Numbered from the stretch's first letter, positions 43,850 through 53,469 are shown. The stretch: DNA of 64,000 nucleotides from Erysipelothrix anatis (GCF_009828745.1 NZ_WTSX01000006.1:98477-162476); one strand, 5' to 3'. Numbers and translations are program-made. The notes: generated from the letters alone by a model not told the origin.

Positions 43850-44863
43850 TTACTGTTGTGCCAGATAAGCGTCAACTTCTTGGAGATACTTACCTTTGTT
43901 TTCATCACTTGTCCATGCTATTTCAAAGGCATTCTTGACAAGGGTAACAATATCCGTTTCTGTTAACGAAACTTTTTGTGCGACTGCATAAAGGTCATCC
44001 GAAACGTAGCTTTGGAAGTACGCTGGGTCATCAGAATTAACGGTGATTTTTACCCCTTGGTGTAAGAGTGCTTTGAGCTCTTCACCTTTCATATCATCTG
44101 TCACAAATCCGTTAGAAACTGGGCAACTGGTTAGACCAATGCCTTTTTCAATAACGTATGCAACAAGTTCTGGATCTTCCACAATATTTGTACCGTGATC
44201 AATACGATCAACACCAATTACATGAAGCGCGTCTCGAATATTTTGAATTGAACCAATTTGGTCAATATCACAATGCATTGTAATCTTAAAGCCATCATCT
44301 TTCGCCTTTTTGAAGACACGTTGGAATTTAAGTGGTGGGTTATCTCTTTCATCAGAATCTAACCCAATTCCTAGAATGCGATCCTTAAATGGTTGTGCCA
44401 TTTCGTAGTGTTCAAAAGCGGATTCTTCACTCAGATCTCTTAAGAAGCACATGATTAAATGAGCTTCTATTCCGAGCTCTTTTGCATCTTGCGTTGCTTT
44501 ATAATAGCCTTCAAATAATGTTTCAAATGAAACACCTCGAGCCGTATGGGCTTGAGGATCAAAAAAGACTTCAACGTAACGTACATTATGTTCTTTTACC
44601 TTGCGGAAATAAGCCATTGCAAGGTCATAGAAATCTTCTTGTGTTCGAAGGACTTCCATCCCTGGATAATACACTGCTAAAAATGATGTTAAATCATTAA
44701 ACTTATAAGTCGCTTCAACATCTTCAATAGTTTTCGCAGCAATCTCAATATTATTTTTCTGAGCAAGCTTAAGTTTTAAATCAGGTTCTAAGGTGCCTTC
44801 CAAATGCAAATGAAGTTCTGCCTTTGGTAAACCATAGATGAATTCTTTTGTTGCGTGTGTCAT
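43850..44863 (-). CDS. add: Adenosine deaminase
   Basis: Zinc enzyme converting adenosine to inosine in purine salvage. 337 residues: metal ligands in KAELHLHLEG (15-24), RYVEVFFDPQAH, His in KITMHCDID near 190, the IDHGTNI motif near 220, and Asp pair in VNSDDPAYF near 275. The ATG at 44863 is fixed by AGGAGGAAATA; an upstream in-frame TTG lies inside the riboswitch and is rejected. Preceded by a purine riboswitch and a strong promoter. Confidence 0.93.
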   Translation of the reverse strand: MTHATKEFIYGLPKAELHLHLEGTLEPDLKLKLAQKNNIEIAAKTIEDVEATYKFNDLTSFLAVYYPGMEVLRTQEDFYDLAMAYFRKVKEHNVRYVEVFFDPQAHTARGVSFETLFEGYYKATQDAKELGIEAHLIMCFLRDLSEESAFEHYEMAQPFKDRILGIGLDSDERDNPPLKFQRVFKKAKDDGFKITMHCDIDQIGSIQNIRDALHVIGVDRIDHGTNIVEDPELVAYVIEKGIGLTSCPVSNGFVTDDMKGEELKALLHQGVKITVNSDDPAYFQSYVSDDLYAVAQKVSLTETDIVTLVKNAFEIAWTSDENKGKYLQEVDAYLAQQ

Positions 44864-44932
44864 TATTTCCTCCTGCGTCATTCGACGATCATTAATCCCC
44901 AATGCATTGAGGAGAAACAAGACACATTTCTT

Positions 44933-45003
44933 CCACAATTGTTGACGAATTTACGGTTCATCAGTAGAGACTGCTCTCCCATATTGAGAGCATTAAATTG
45001 GTT
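44933..45003 (-). promoter_or_regulatory. Purine riboswitch (guanine-class features) upstream of adenosine deaminase
   Basis: Minus-strand aptamer with all core parts of the xpt-type fold. P2 is TGCTCTC/GAGAGCA with loop AATATGG, J2/3 is GTCTCTAC, and P3 is TGATGAA/TTCGTCA with loop CCGTAAA. J3/1 is ACA, and P1 is CCAAT/ATTG-GG with a bulge. The ligand-selecting position 74 is C, which predicts guanine or hypoxanthine, not adenine. Positions 21 and 75 are T and A instead of A and U, a compensatory swap. No intrinsic terminator follows; a TTTCTCCTC segment (about 44907-44915) could mask the ribosome site GGAGGAAA, so control is probably translational. Confidence 0.82.
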
Positions 45004-45015
45004 ATTAATACAGTT

Positions 45016-45044
45016 ATTATAGTAACTCCCAATCTGTTGGTCAA
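45016..45044 (-). promoter_or_regulatory. Promoter of the riboswitch-adenosine deaminase transcript
   Basis: TTGACC, 17-base spacer, TATAAT on the minus strand; transcription would begin a few bases before the P1 helix of the aptamer. Confidence 0.85.
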
Positions 45045-45060
45045 CCCATCTGCAAAAAGA

Positions 45061-45082
45061 AAACCGTCTTCTATGACGGTTT
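45061..45082 (-). terminator. Terminator of the DUF1622/small membrane protein pair
   Basis: AAACCGTC/GACGGTTT stem, then TTCTTTTT on the minus strand. Confidence 0.75.
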
Positions 45083-45087
45083 ATGGA

Positions 45088-45435
45088 TTAACTTTCGACA
45101 GCTTCTATTTCTTTACCAAGAAAGAATGAAATTACTGTTCGGATAATGACAACTGCACCAAGCATCAAGATATCTTCGATCGTTGGATTTAAAATCGATT
45201 CAATAATATCAGCCGCAATGAGTACCTCTAAACTTAAAAGCACATAAGCTCCTAGATTTCGTTTAATAATATTGATAGATCGAAGTTCAACCTCATCACG
45301 ATCGACGTTATTTTTAAGTGAAAATTCCACATTAATAAAACGAATGATTGCTTTGATTACCCCCAATACTAATATAAGCACAGAAATCGTATTTAGAATA
45401 ACAATTAAGATATGCACGACTGTTTCTACCGTCAT
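45088..45435 (-). CDS. DUF1622 family membrane protein
   Basis: 115 residues with three membrane helices. GAYVLLSLEVLIAADIIESILNPT near 60-85 is the DUF1622 signature. Function unknown. Start overlaps the stop of the 78-residue membrane protein gene, so the two are coupled. Confidence 0.78.
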   Translation of the reverse strand: MTVETVVHILIVILNTISVLILVLGVIKAIIRFINVEFSLKNNVDRDEVELRSINIIKRNLGAYVLLSLEVLIAADIIESILNPTIEDILMLGAVVIIRTVISFFLGKEIEAVES

Positions 45436-45668
45436 AGACTGCCCCCTTTGTCTTTATCTTTAGTGCTCGATAAAACTTTTGAAATCACTGCATATCCGGT
45501 ATACACGACAAGCACCCACATAATCGTACTAAAGTACACTTTCGCTAACTGTGGCGCTAACAAATCAAGTATTCCCGCTACGATAAAAGCCAGTATAAAG
45601 ATTTTTAAAACATTAGTAAGAGAATACCAGTTTCTAACTCTTTTTATTATGCTATCATGATTGAACAT
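45432..45668 (-). CDS. Small two-helix membrane protein, 78 residues
   Basis: Not recognised. A basic N-terminus, then two hydrophobic helices (about 22-38 and 45-66) and a Lys/Asp-rich tail. Overlaps the DUF1622 gene by four bases (ATGA), which indicates a joint role in the membrane. Confidence 0.7.
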   Translation of the reverse strand: MFNHDSIIKRVRNWYSLTNVLKIFILAFIVAGILDLLAPQLAKVYFSTIMWVLVVYTGYAVISKVLSSTKDKDKGGSL

Positions 45669-45743
45669 TATTTTACCTCACTATCGCCATTGTACCATGA
45701 ATTTCAATCAACGTTTCAAAACAACCTCATATTTGACAATCAA

Positions 45744-45774
45744 AAAAGAACATTCTCATTTGAGATGCTCTTTT
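45744..45774 (-). terminator. Terminator of the response regulator/kinase/ABC operon
   Basis: Imperfect stem AAAAGA-CAT-CTCA/TGAG-TG-TCTTTT followed by T-rich sequence on the minus strand, downstream of the ABC-2 permease. Confidence 0.6.
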
Positions 45775-45829
45775 GGGCTTCCTTAAAAGTTCTTAGAGAC
45801 TTTTTGAAGGTTGTTGTATCTGTCAGAAA

Positions 45830-46579
45830 TTAATGAATACTACGTTTTGTTTTGTTGTAGGCAATCACATAAAGAATGCTTGCAATCCCAGCAAAGAATA
45901 CGAGACTCTGAATCATTGGTGCAAAGTTGTAAGATGTCGCAGTCCAAACTGTTGGCATATCATTCACAAAATATGTTGTTGGCAATAAATTGGATATCCC
46001 CTTCATGATTCCTTTAAAATTAGATGTTTGAATTCCCATCATCCCCGAGAAGATCATGGTTGCAAAGTATAGGGTCATGCTAATTCCGTATGTTAAGCTA
46101 AATTTACGCGTTAGTAATGTAATGCTATATGCAATGACAAAGAGAATCATGGATATTATTGCAAAGAAAACAATAAATACAATGAAGCCAAAGATTGAAG
46201 GTGCACCAATGCCAAGTAGTGGGACAATAACAGCACTAAAGATAGCCAATGCAATTCCCATTGCAACCATTTGCGCAACAAACTTTGTTTTGAGTTGATT
46301 GGATGTTGTGTATCCAAACAATAACATCCGTGTTGTGACATCGTGTTCAATCTCTTGTGAAAACAATGCTGAGAAACCTACAAAGACCATAGCTAATGGA
46401 GACATCAACACGTTGGTTAGATACAATTGTAGTGCCAATGCATCTTTTGGAATAGCTTCGTTGCTGCTAAACATGTTATAGAAGAGTAATGTCATCATAA
46501 TCGGAAACAAAATTCCGAAAATTATGGAAAAGATATTTCCAAATGTATTCTTTAGTTCATATTTAAGATAATGCTTCAT
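45830..46579 (-). CDS. ABC-2 type permease of a peptide/antibiotic resistance-type transporter
   Basis: 249 residues with six membrane helices; cytoplasmic N-terminus KHYLKYELKNTFGN, then LFSQEIEHDVTTRMLLFGYTTSNQ, the coupling segment of ABC-2 permeases. The ATG at 46579 follows GGAGGCTTATT inside the end of the ATPase gene. Works with the ATPase just upstream; both are behind a two-component pair, a layout typical of detection and export of antimicrobial peptides or lipids. Confidence 0.85.
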   Translation of the reverse strand: MKHYLKYELKNTFGNIFSIIFGILFPIMMTLLFYNMFSSNEAIPKDALALQLYLTNVLMSPLAMVFVGFSALFSQEIEHDVTTRMLLFGYTTSNQLKTKFVAQMVAMGIALAIFSAVIVPLLGIGAPSIFGFIVFIVFFAIISMILFVIAYSITLLTRKFSLTYGISMTLYFATMIFSGMMGIQTSNFKGIMKGISNLLPTTYFVNDMPTVWTATSYNFAPMIQSLVFFAGIASILYVIAYNKTKRSIH

Positions 46580-47432
46580 AATAAGCCTCCAATGCATTTA
46601 AGTATAATAATTCAACATCCGAATCAGATCGAACATAATTAACAGATGCTTCATTAAGTTGAAGCAAAACTTGAAGTTCACTTTCTTGGTTTTCACAAAC
46701 AACAGCCAGACGACCATTGGGTGCTTTACATGTTGTGAATGCGGATGCAATTCGCTGATTAGATTCATTGTCATCAAATATAATTACTGCGTGTCCGCAA
46801 TATTTTCTGAAAAGTTCATCACGATCTCCATAATCGATAAATTGTCCTTTATCAATGATTAGTAGTTTATTCGTTAGACGTGACAATTCTTCAAAATAAT
46901 GTGTTACAAAGACAATTGCTGCCCCTTTATCTTGATACCATGTTGACAATTTATCCATGAGGCTCATCCGTGTCTCAAAGTCCAACCCAGTCGTCACTTC
47001 ATCAAAAAAGGTCAGTGGTGCATTTTGCATCAATACAAGAATTAGGGTAAAACGTTGTTTTTGTCCTCCGGATAGCTGTTTGTATTTTTTCTTTAGTGAA
47101 GCGTTAAAGTCGAAGAAATCTATTAATTCTTTAAGTTCTTGTGATTTCGAAATTTGACATTGCAGTACAGTTTCCATAATTGATTTACAGTTCATAGTGT
47201 CTACATAATCATTTGCTTGTAAGTGCACTGCCATTTCATTTACAGATGCATCACTTGTAATCGAACCTGTATAAGGTAGCAATCCGAGGCAAGCTTTTAT
47301 CAAGGTTGTTTTCCCTGAACCGTTTGAACCAATAATCCCAACACGATCATTGGGACCGATTTCAATTTTTGTTTGTAAATCTAGGGCTTTAAAATCACCA
47401 TAGTTTACGATAATATTTTCAAATGTAATCAT
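46563..47432 (-). CDS. ABC transporter ATP-binding protein
   Basis: 289 residues. Walker A GSNGSGKTTLIK near 36, signature LSGGQKQRF near 120, Walker B PLTFFDEVTTGLD, H-loop FVTHYFEE, and a C-terminal extension of about 80 residues as in drug/lantibiotic ABC-2 systems. The stop of the kinase gene is one base upstream of this start. Energises the 45830 permease. Confidence 0.9.
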   Translation of the reverse strand: MITFENIIVNYGDFKALDLQTKIEIGPNDRVGIIGSNGSGKTTLIKACLGLLPYTGSITSDASVNEMAVHLQANDYVDTMNCKSIMETVLQCQISKSQELKELIDFFDFNASLKKKYKQLSGGQKQRFTLILVLMQNAPLTFFDEVTTGLDFETRMSLMDKLSTWYQDKGAAIVFVTHYFEELSRLTNKLLIIDKGQFIDYGDRDELFRKYCGHAVIIFDDNESNQRIASAFTTCKAPNGRLAVVCENQESELQVLLQLNEASVNYVRSDSDVELLYLNALEAYYEALS

Positions 47433-47433
47433 T

Positions 47434-48996
47434 TTAATGTTGTCTCCAGTCTAGGTGTGTTACCACACTGTTTTCATAATTCTGAATGGTGATTGTCATG
47501 TCTAGGCTTTTTACCATTTGAGCGACAATGTATAATCCGAGGCCACTCCCCTTGTGGTTTGATCGATGATCTCTAATAAAAGGATCAAAAATATGATCAA
47601 GAATGTTCTGTTCGATGGTCACACCGGTATTTATAATTTTTATCTCCAAGGAAGATATGTAAATCGAGATGTTCGCATTATCTGGTGAATATTGAATGGC
47701 ATTTTGAATCAAGTGATCCAAAATTGAATGGAACGTCGATGATTCAGTTCTTAAAGTGTGTTCACCCAATACAGAAATTTTTAGATTTTTTTGGTTGATA
47801 AGGTTGGTGTAATCAGCAAGAATGCTTTGAACAACCGCTGCAATTGCTTCTTCGGTATAGGGACTACTTTCCAACTCTGTCTCAAATGCCGATAACATAT
47901 TGTCAATCATGTGTTTCATTGTCACAAGTTCTTGCTGCACACTTGGTAAGTGCTTATAGACGTCCTTATATGTTCCGATTTGATGAATCATACCATCAGT
48001 AAGTAACAACGCTCCTGATAGCGGTGTTTTTAATTGATGTGACGCATTCATAAGGAAAACTTTTTGACGTTCGCTTTGTAATGATAAAGACTCATTCGCA
48101 CTGCGTAACTCATCAACTGATTGTTGGATCGCATCTTGCATTGAGTTTAGTGCATCTTCCAAAACTTTGTATTCATCATGTTGGTTTTTTTGTTTAAAAC
48201 GAACAGTTTCACCGCGTGCATTATGAAGAGCTTGCTTTGCAAGCGTATCAATTGGTAATGCCAAGAGTTTTGTAAATAACGCAGCCGTAAACATTGCAAA
48301 GAAGACAAGAACCACAAGAATCATTGGCATACTTTGTAGCAAGATTGGCTTAAGTTCATTCAACTTTGGTGTCAAAGTCGTCGCCACTGTTACCAGAATA
48401 TTCTCAGAGTTTTCAGTAAAACCAATATAATTTGTATAGTTCACTGAGTCATTTGATACTTGGGAACTCATTACTTGAATTGAATCCCCTTTTTGGTAAA
48501 TGCGCTCCGAATCTACTTGAAATGATGTCCCAAAATCACGAAATGCATGATCAACAACTGTAAATAGTGCATCGTTATCAAAATTTGCACTGTATTTTGA
48601 TAGATCGAACCCTGAAAAGTCGATTTCTGTTACAGGCTCACCATTTTTTATGGCTGTTGGAATCAATCGGAGTTGATCCATAATACTTTGGAGTGAATCA
48701 TCTTTAACAACTATTGTACTTGATGAATAATTGGTACAAACAAGTAATTCATAATTCCCAGATGCCTTTGCAAAACGAAATGTAGCATTCATAACATCAT
48801 GATTTTGTAATGCAATGTCACATCCGTTATTTTCTCGAGTCTGTTCAAGCGTCGTTGCTACGATATTAACATTTTGATTTAATTTGTGTTCCACATATAA
48901 GCCAGGAAGCATAAACATGAAATAACCAATAATTAGTAAGCCAACTGTTAGTGTCGTAAGGGCTGTATAGAGGAGTACCTTTGTCGTCAATTTCAT
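47434..48996 (-). CDS. Sensor histidine kinase
   Basis: 520 residues: membrane helix at about 8-30, a large outside sensor domain (about 31-225), a second helix (about 228-250), HAMP-like linker, H-box ASHQLKTPLSGALLLTDG near 320, N-box HLIQNAIQYSP, and GSGLGLYIVAQMVKSL. The glycine-rich ATP-lid motif is weak (INTGVTIEQN). Its start overlaps the response regulator stop. Outside ligand unknown; context suggests antimicrobial or cell-envelope stress. Confidence 0.9.
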   Translation of the reverse strand: MKLTTKVLLYTALTTLTVGLLIIGYFMFMLPGLYVEHKLNQNVNIVATTLEQTRENNGCDIALQNHDVMNATFRFAKASGNYELLVCTNYSSSTIVVKDDSLQSIMDQLRLIPTAIKNGEPVTEIDFSGFDLSKYSANFDNDALFTVVDHAFRDFGTSFQVDSERIYQKGDSIQVMSSQVSNDSVNYTNYIGFTENSENILVTVATTLTPKLNELKPILLQSMPMILVVLVFFAMFTAALFTKLLALPIDTLAKQALHNARGETVRFKQKNQHDEYKVLEDALNSMQDAIQQSVDELRSANESLSLQSERQKVFLMNASHQLKTPLSGALLLTDGMIHQIGTYKDVYKHLPSVQQELVTMKHMIDNMLSAFETELESSPYTEEAIAAVVQSILADYTNLINQKNLKISVLGEHTLRTESSTFHSILDHLIQNAIQYSPDNANISIYISSLEIKIINTGVTIEQNILDHIFDPFIRDHRSNHKGSGLGLYIVAQMVKSLDMTITIQNYENSVVTHLDWRQH

Positions 48997-49655
48997 AAAT
49001 TCCCCTCCTGAAACTGATAACCTGCACCAACCACTGTCCTAACAATAGATACTGGTGATTTCTTCCGGATATTTTTGATATGGGCGTCAATGACCCGATC
49101 ACTTACCAAATAATCATCCGGTGCAATAATATCAAGCAACATTTCACGTGTATAAACGCGGTTCTTGTGAGTCATGAGTGCTTCACAAATTAAAAACTCA
49201 GTGTATGTAAGTAGGATTGAATTGCCGTTATAAAGGACCTCGTATGACTCTGGATTAAGCACTAAGCCACTTGCAGTAGCCGAAGATGTCGACGCTCTAC
49301 GGCGCATCAGCGCTTCTAATCGTTTAATGAGAATTACAGGAGAGAATGGTTTGATCATATAGTCATCAGCAAAGCCATTAAATGCTTTTATTTGTGATGA
49401 TTCATCGTCCAACGCTGTAAGCATAATGCAACGCGTGTTTGCTGAGCTCGCATGAATCGCTTCTAAAATATCAAAACCTGTACCATGCGGTACTAGAATA
49501 TCAAGAATCGCAATATCATAGGTATTGGTACGCAGGGCTTCACGAGCCTCTAAAACATCTGTAACACAATCTACATCATAGTGTGCCATTACGAGATATT
49601 CCTGCGTAACTTCACGTATATATTGCTCATCTTCTAAGTAAAGAATTTTAACCAT
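48993..49655 (-). CDS. Response regulator, OmpR family
   Basis: 220 residues. Receiver with ED pair near 9, phospho-Asp in IAILDILVPHGTG near 52 and Lys in DDYMIKPFSPV near 102; C-terminal winged helix with RTVVGAGYQF. First gene of the operon RR-HK-ATPase-permease, which it probably activates. Start behind TAGGAGGACAAC. Confidence 0.9.
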   Translation of the reverse strand: MVKILYLEDEQYIREVTQEYLVMAHYDVDCVTDVLEAREALRTNTYDIAILDILVPHGTGFDILEAIHASSANTRCIMLTALDDESSQIKAFNGFADDYMIKPFSPVILIKRLEALMRRRASTSSATASGLVLNPESYEVLYNGNSILLTYTEFLICEALMTHKNRVYTREMLLDIIAPDDYLVSDRVIDAHIKNIRKKSPVSIVRTVVGAGYQFQEGNL

Positions 49656-49776
49656 GTTGTCCTCCTAAGGCTATTTAATCAAAGTGTTATGAATGTCGTA
49701 TGAATTCGATGTGAATTTAAACATTTTCTGTATTTACGATGTAAGGATGAGAACGAAACCTTCTCATTAGTTACAA

Positions 49777-49805
49777 AAAGTTGGGCAACCAAAAATGTCC
49801 AACTT
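49777..49805 (-). terminator. Terminator of the heterodimeric ABC exporter operon
   Basis: AAAGTTGG/CCAACTTT stem followed by TTT on the minus strand, overlapping the stop at 49805; it separates the exporter from the RR operon. Confidence 0.7.
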
Positions 49806-51610
49806 TATAGATAATAATCCGATTGCGCTTTAAATAGTTTCTGATACATTCCCGATTGTCTGAGCAAATTATTATGGGAACCGTCTTGAATAATTGATCC
49901 ATTTTGAAAAACTAGCACTCTATCACTTAATGTACATGAACTCATACGATGTGAAACAAATAATGACGTCTTTCTATTAAGTAACGCAGTTATATTTTGA
50001 TATATCTCGAATTCAGATCGCGGGTCAAGTGCAGATGTCGGTTCATCAAGAATAATAAGAGCTGTATCTTTATACCATGCTCTTGCAATTGCTAGTTTCT
50101 GTCCTTCACCACCTGATAATGAAATTGCATGCTCATATATGCCAGTAAGTGTGGTATTAATTCCTGCTTCCAATTTATCAACTTTATCCTTCAGACCAAC
50201 AAGATTTAATGCTTTATGAACTCTATCTTGATCGTAAGTTGTCGTCATTGCGACATTTTCTGCAATTGTAAACGGATAGAGTGTAAAATCTTGAAAAACA
50301 ACGGCCATTTTTTCCATATAGCTATCAAAAGATAATGTTTGGATATCCACACCATCGAGTAAAATTTTTCCATTTGTCGGTGTGTACAATCGACATAGAA
50401 GATTAATGAAGGTTGATTTACCCGCTCCATTTTCTCCAACAATTGAAATTCGCTCTCCAGCATTAATTATCACACTTACATCTTTAAGCGCGTAGGTGTT
50501 TGTTCCTGGATAAATAAAAGATACATTATCAAATACTATTTTGAAGCGAAGATCCCCAGTGGTGCTTAAGTCATGATTTTTCGGACCTTCTTTATTTAGA
50601 AATTCAATGTAATATTGCATATATTTTAGAGTATGTTCAGCAGTAGCTAGTAATGCTACCCCATAAATTAGAGCATCCAAGAGTTGTTGGAGAAAACCTG
50701 CATAAATTAGGATTGAGCCGATACTTATTGCACCTACGACTGCCTTCATAGCAATCAAACCAAATAAAATCGATGTAATTATTACAATAACGACTTGAAC
50801 AAAACCTAAGTATCTTCCATTTGAGATATTCACATTTTTAAGAATTTTAAGTGTATCCAAGTTCCCCTTCTCGATGGTCTGAAAAACCATTTCGTCCGCA
50901 TTATAAAGACGAACAGTCTTGCCACTTTCGTTATCCGTCAATAAAGTCTCATAATAATAATTCATTTCTCTGTTACCTTGACTAAGTGTCGCATATGCTT
51001 CTTCACGCTTACTCGCAGTTTTTTTATTTACGTAGTAGGATACAACTATAGGAATTATCAAAATCAATACTAATAATACTGTAAACAGTTTCGAATTCGT
51101 GAACATCCCTAATTGTGAAATCGTGTCCGTACGTGTTGCAAGCAATTGATACATCGCAAAAAATGTAACGATACTGCTCAATATAATCGTGAATCCTGTA
51201 TTTACAATACTATCAATAAAATTAGTAATGCCACCTGTCATCATGTTCCCTTCCTCAGCACGTTGGAAATCAAGACGCGTTTGTGCATCCACTAAGACAT
51301 CATATTTCATCGTTAATGATTTATTTATAAGTGAATCATCAAGTTGGAGATCAAGTTTAAATACTTCATTATTATAAATTCTCTTCAAGGTAGTCTTCAC
51401 CAATGACAACAAAAATATGATACTGACAAACTTTAAAAATTCGATCCAAACATACAAGGTTCCTTCAAGTAACAAGTTTATGATCTGTCCACCAAAATAT
51501 AAACTTACGAAAGGAATCATCACTGAAGTAAGCTGAGTTAGAACAGTAAGAACTAAAACTCTAGGATTAAGGCTATAGATAAGGTCTATGACTTTAAATA
51601 ATGACTTCAT
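49805..51610 (-). CDS. ABC exporter, transmembrane-ATPase half-transporter 2
   Basis: 601 residues: six membrane helices (about 15-310) and an ATPase with Walker A GENGAGKSTFINLLCR near 394, signature LSGGEGQKLAIAR near 505, and Walker B LIILDEPTSALD. NisT/lantibiotic-exporter-like in look, without a C39 peptidase domain. It overlaps the partner gene by 17 bases. With that partner it probably makes a heterodimer; the ligand may be a peptide. Confidence 0.9.
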   Translation of the reverse strand: MKSLFKVIDLIYSLNPRVLVLTVLTQLTSVMIPFVSLYFGGQIINLLLEGTLYVWIEFLKFVSIIFLLSLVKTTLKRIYNNEVFKLDLQLDDSLINKSLTMKYDVLVDAQTRLDFQRAEEGNMMTGGITNFIDSIVNTGFTIILSSIVTFFAMYQLLATRTDTISQLGMFTNSKLFTVLLVLILIIPIVVSYYVNKKTASKREEAYATLSQGNREMNYYYETLLTDNESGKTVRLYNADEMVFQTIEKGNLDTLKILKNVNISNGRYLGFVQVVIVIITSILFGLIAMKAVVGAISIGSILIYAGFLQQLLDALIYGVALLATAEHTLKYMQYYIEFLNKEGPKNHDLSTTGDLRFKIVFDNVSFIYPGTNTYALKDVSVIINAGERISIVGENGAGKSTFINLLCRLYTPTNGKILLDGVDIQTLSFDSYMEKMAVVFQDFTLYPFTIAENVAMTTTYDQDRVHKALNLVGLKDKVDKLEAGINTTLTGIYEHAISLSGGEGQKLAIARAWYKDTALIILDEPTSALDPRSEFEIYQNITALLNRKTSLFVSHRMSSCTLSDRVLVFQNGSIIQDGSHNNLLRQSGMYQKLFKAQSDYYL

Positions 51611-53396
51611 GATTCATCTCCTCATAATAATGTCGTTGTAGTGCGAACATTGCTGCGTACTCTCCATCAAATTTTATTAAATCCTCATGAGTTCCTTCTT
51701 CGAGTATTCGACCTGAATTCAGTAAAATGACACGATCACAAAAACGTGTCGATGCGAGTCGATGTGATATAAAAAGAGAACTTTTACTCTCAGACAGTCT
51801 ATTATAATCCTCATAGACACTCTGTTCTGCAATAGCATCCAAAGCTGCAGTTGGTTCATCTAGAACAAGTATTGGAGAGTTTTTATAAATCGCACGTGAT
51901 AACATAATCTTTTGGATTTGACCTCCTGACAAATTTACACCATTCTGATGAACGTAATGGGTAAGATTTGTCATCAATCCATCCGGTAATGCATCAACAA
52001 GATCTATTAAGCCAGCAGCTGTAAGCGCAGCGATTGTTGCCTCTTTGTTGCTTATGGTTGAAAGCGATACGTTCTTTTCTAATGTTAACGCCCACAAATC
52101 AACATTTTGAAAAACAGGCGAAAAATAGGAAAAGTACTCCCCACGACTTAGTGTATTAATATTGACTCCATTGAGTGTGATTATACCTTCTGTAGGGCGA
52201 ATAAGTCCTAGAAGTAGCTTAACTAACGTTGATTTCCCAGATCCATTCGCTCCCACTAAAGCAAGTTTATCTCCAGTATTCAGCTCGAAAGACACATTTG
52301 ATATGACATTATGGTTGCTGTTTGGATAGCAATACGATACATTGTGGAATTCTATGTCAAAATATTCTTCATCATCCAAAGCGAAATCTTCACATAGAAT
52401 TGTAGGATATTCGATGAAGTCTTTAACATCCGCAATATCCAAGCTCGAAAGACGAATTTCATGAATCGATCGTACAATTTCACGCATCCATCCATTTAAA
52501 GAACCCATGACAGTTAGAAAAACTGAAAATTCAGCTATTGTCATGGTTCCGATTAGGGTTAGGTGTATTAAAATCGTATAAACAAAACAATCACGAGCAA
52601 ATATCATAATTGTTGATATAACTTGATTTCTATACTCTATTGAATTTGCTCTTTTGTTTATTGATTCGAGTTCATCGTTTAGTTCCTTTACTTTACTCAT
52701 ATAAAGAGATGAAACATTGTATATTCTTGCATCTTTACTATTATCAAGATTAACAGCCGCATATTTTAGATAATGACGTTGGGTTACCAAACTCAATTTT
52801 TTTTCTCGATTCTCAAGCTCAAAATTGATTGACTGGCGAAGTAGCAGTGAATCAATGATTCCTACCATTACGGTTACGATAAACGCCCAAACATTAAAGT
52901 AAGACAGAAAGAAGGCAAAAAGCGCAAAGGTAATAAGATTCACAAATAAATTTTTAGTGCTTACAAGAACTGACTGAGTACCAGAGGATACATCACCTAC
53001 CCCATTATCAAGGGCACGCTGAAATAAACGATAGACCGACGGTTCCTCTATCGTTTCGAAATCAATCGTTAAGTATTTACGAGACAATTTAAGTGAAAAA
53101 ACCAAAAGTCGAACCGCAATGTTATTAATTCCGTTTCTTACTTGTTGCATAACACCACAGTACGATAAAACTGCTAGAGTGGCGGTAATAATTATTAGTG
53201 ACGGTAATGTACGATCAAGTGACATCGTTGTGCTAACATAGCCTATCAAAACTGATGGTATAACCGCAACAATTAAAGCAATTAGAACATTCAAAAAGAT
53301 ATCAGAAGCCAACAAAAGAAAAGTAATTGGACGCTCTGATCCTATCGTTTTGAAATAGTATATTAGATTATTTTCGCTTGCTTTTGATTTACTCAT
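51594..53396 (-). CDS. ABC exporter, transmembrane-ATPase half-transporter 1
   Basis: 600 residues with six membrane helices and an ATPase: Walker A GANGSGKSTLVKLLLG near 390, signature LSGGQIQKIMLSRA near 505, Walker B ILVLDEPTAALD, H-loop FISHRL. Same size and layout as the next gene, with clearly different sequence, as in heterodimeric peptide exporters. TATAAT lies just upstream at about 53415. No lanthipeptide-synthetase or precursor gene is adjacent. Confidence 0.9.
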   Translation of the reverse strand: MSKSKASENNLIYYFKTIGSERPITFLLLASDIFLNVLIALIVAVIPSVLIGYVSTTMSLDRTLPSLIIITATLAVLSYCGVMQQVRNGINNIAVRLLVFSLKLSRKYLTIDFETIEEPSVYRLFQRALDNGVGDVSSGTQSVLVSTKNLFVNLITFALFAFFLSYFNVWAFIVTVMVGIIDSLLLRQSINFELENREKKLSLVTQRHYLKYAAVNLDNSKDARIYNVSSLYMSKVKELNDELESINKRANSIEYRNQVISTIMIFARDCFVYTILIHLTLIGTMTIAEFSVFLTVMGSLNGWMREIVRSIHEIRLSSLDIADVKDFIEYPTILCEDFALDDEEYFDIEFHNVSYCYPNSNHNVISNVSFELNTGDKLALVGANGSGKSTLVKLLLGLIRPTEGIITLNGVNINTLSRGEYFSYFSPVFQNVDLWALTLEKNVSLSTISNKEATIAALTAAGLIDLVDALPDGLMTNLTHYVHQNGVNLSGGQIQKIMLSRAIYKNSPILVLDEPTAALDAIAEQSVYEDYNRLSESKSSLFISHRLASTRFCDRVILLNSGRILEEGTHEDLIKFDGEYAAMFALQRHYYEEMNHEVII

Positions 53397-53469
53397 ACCC
53401 CACCTCTACATGTATTATATAGTATTTAGATGGGTAATAGATATTTCATTTATTAGTGACCGCATAAAA

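Noticed and set aside
44863..44938. Upstream extension of adenosine deaminase starting at TTG 44938
   Set aside because: It runs through the P1 helix of the riboswitch and its leader; the ATG at 44863 has AGGAGG at the right distance and gives the normal family N-terminus.
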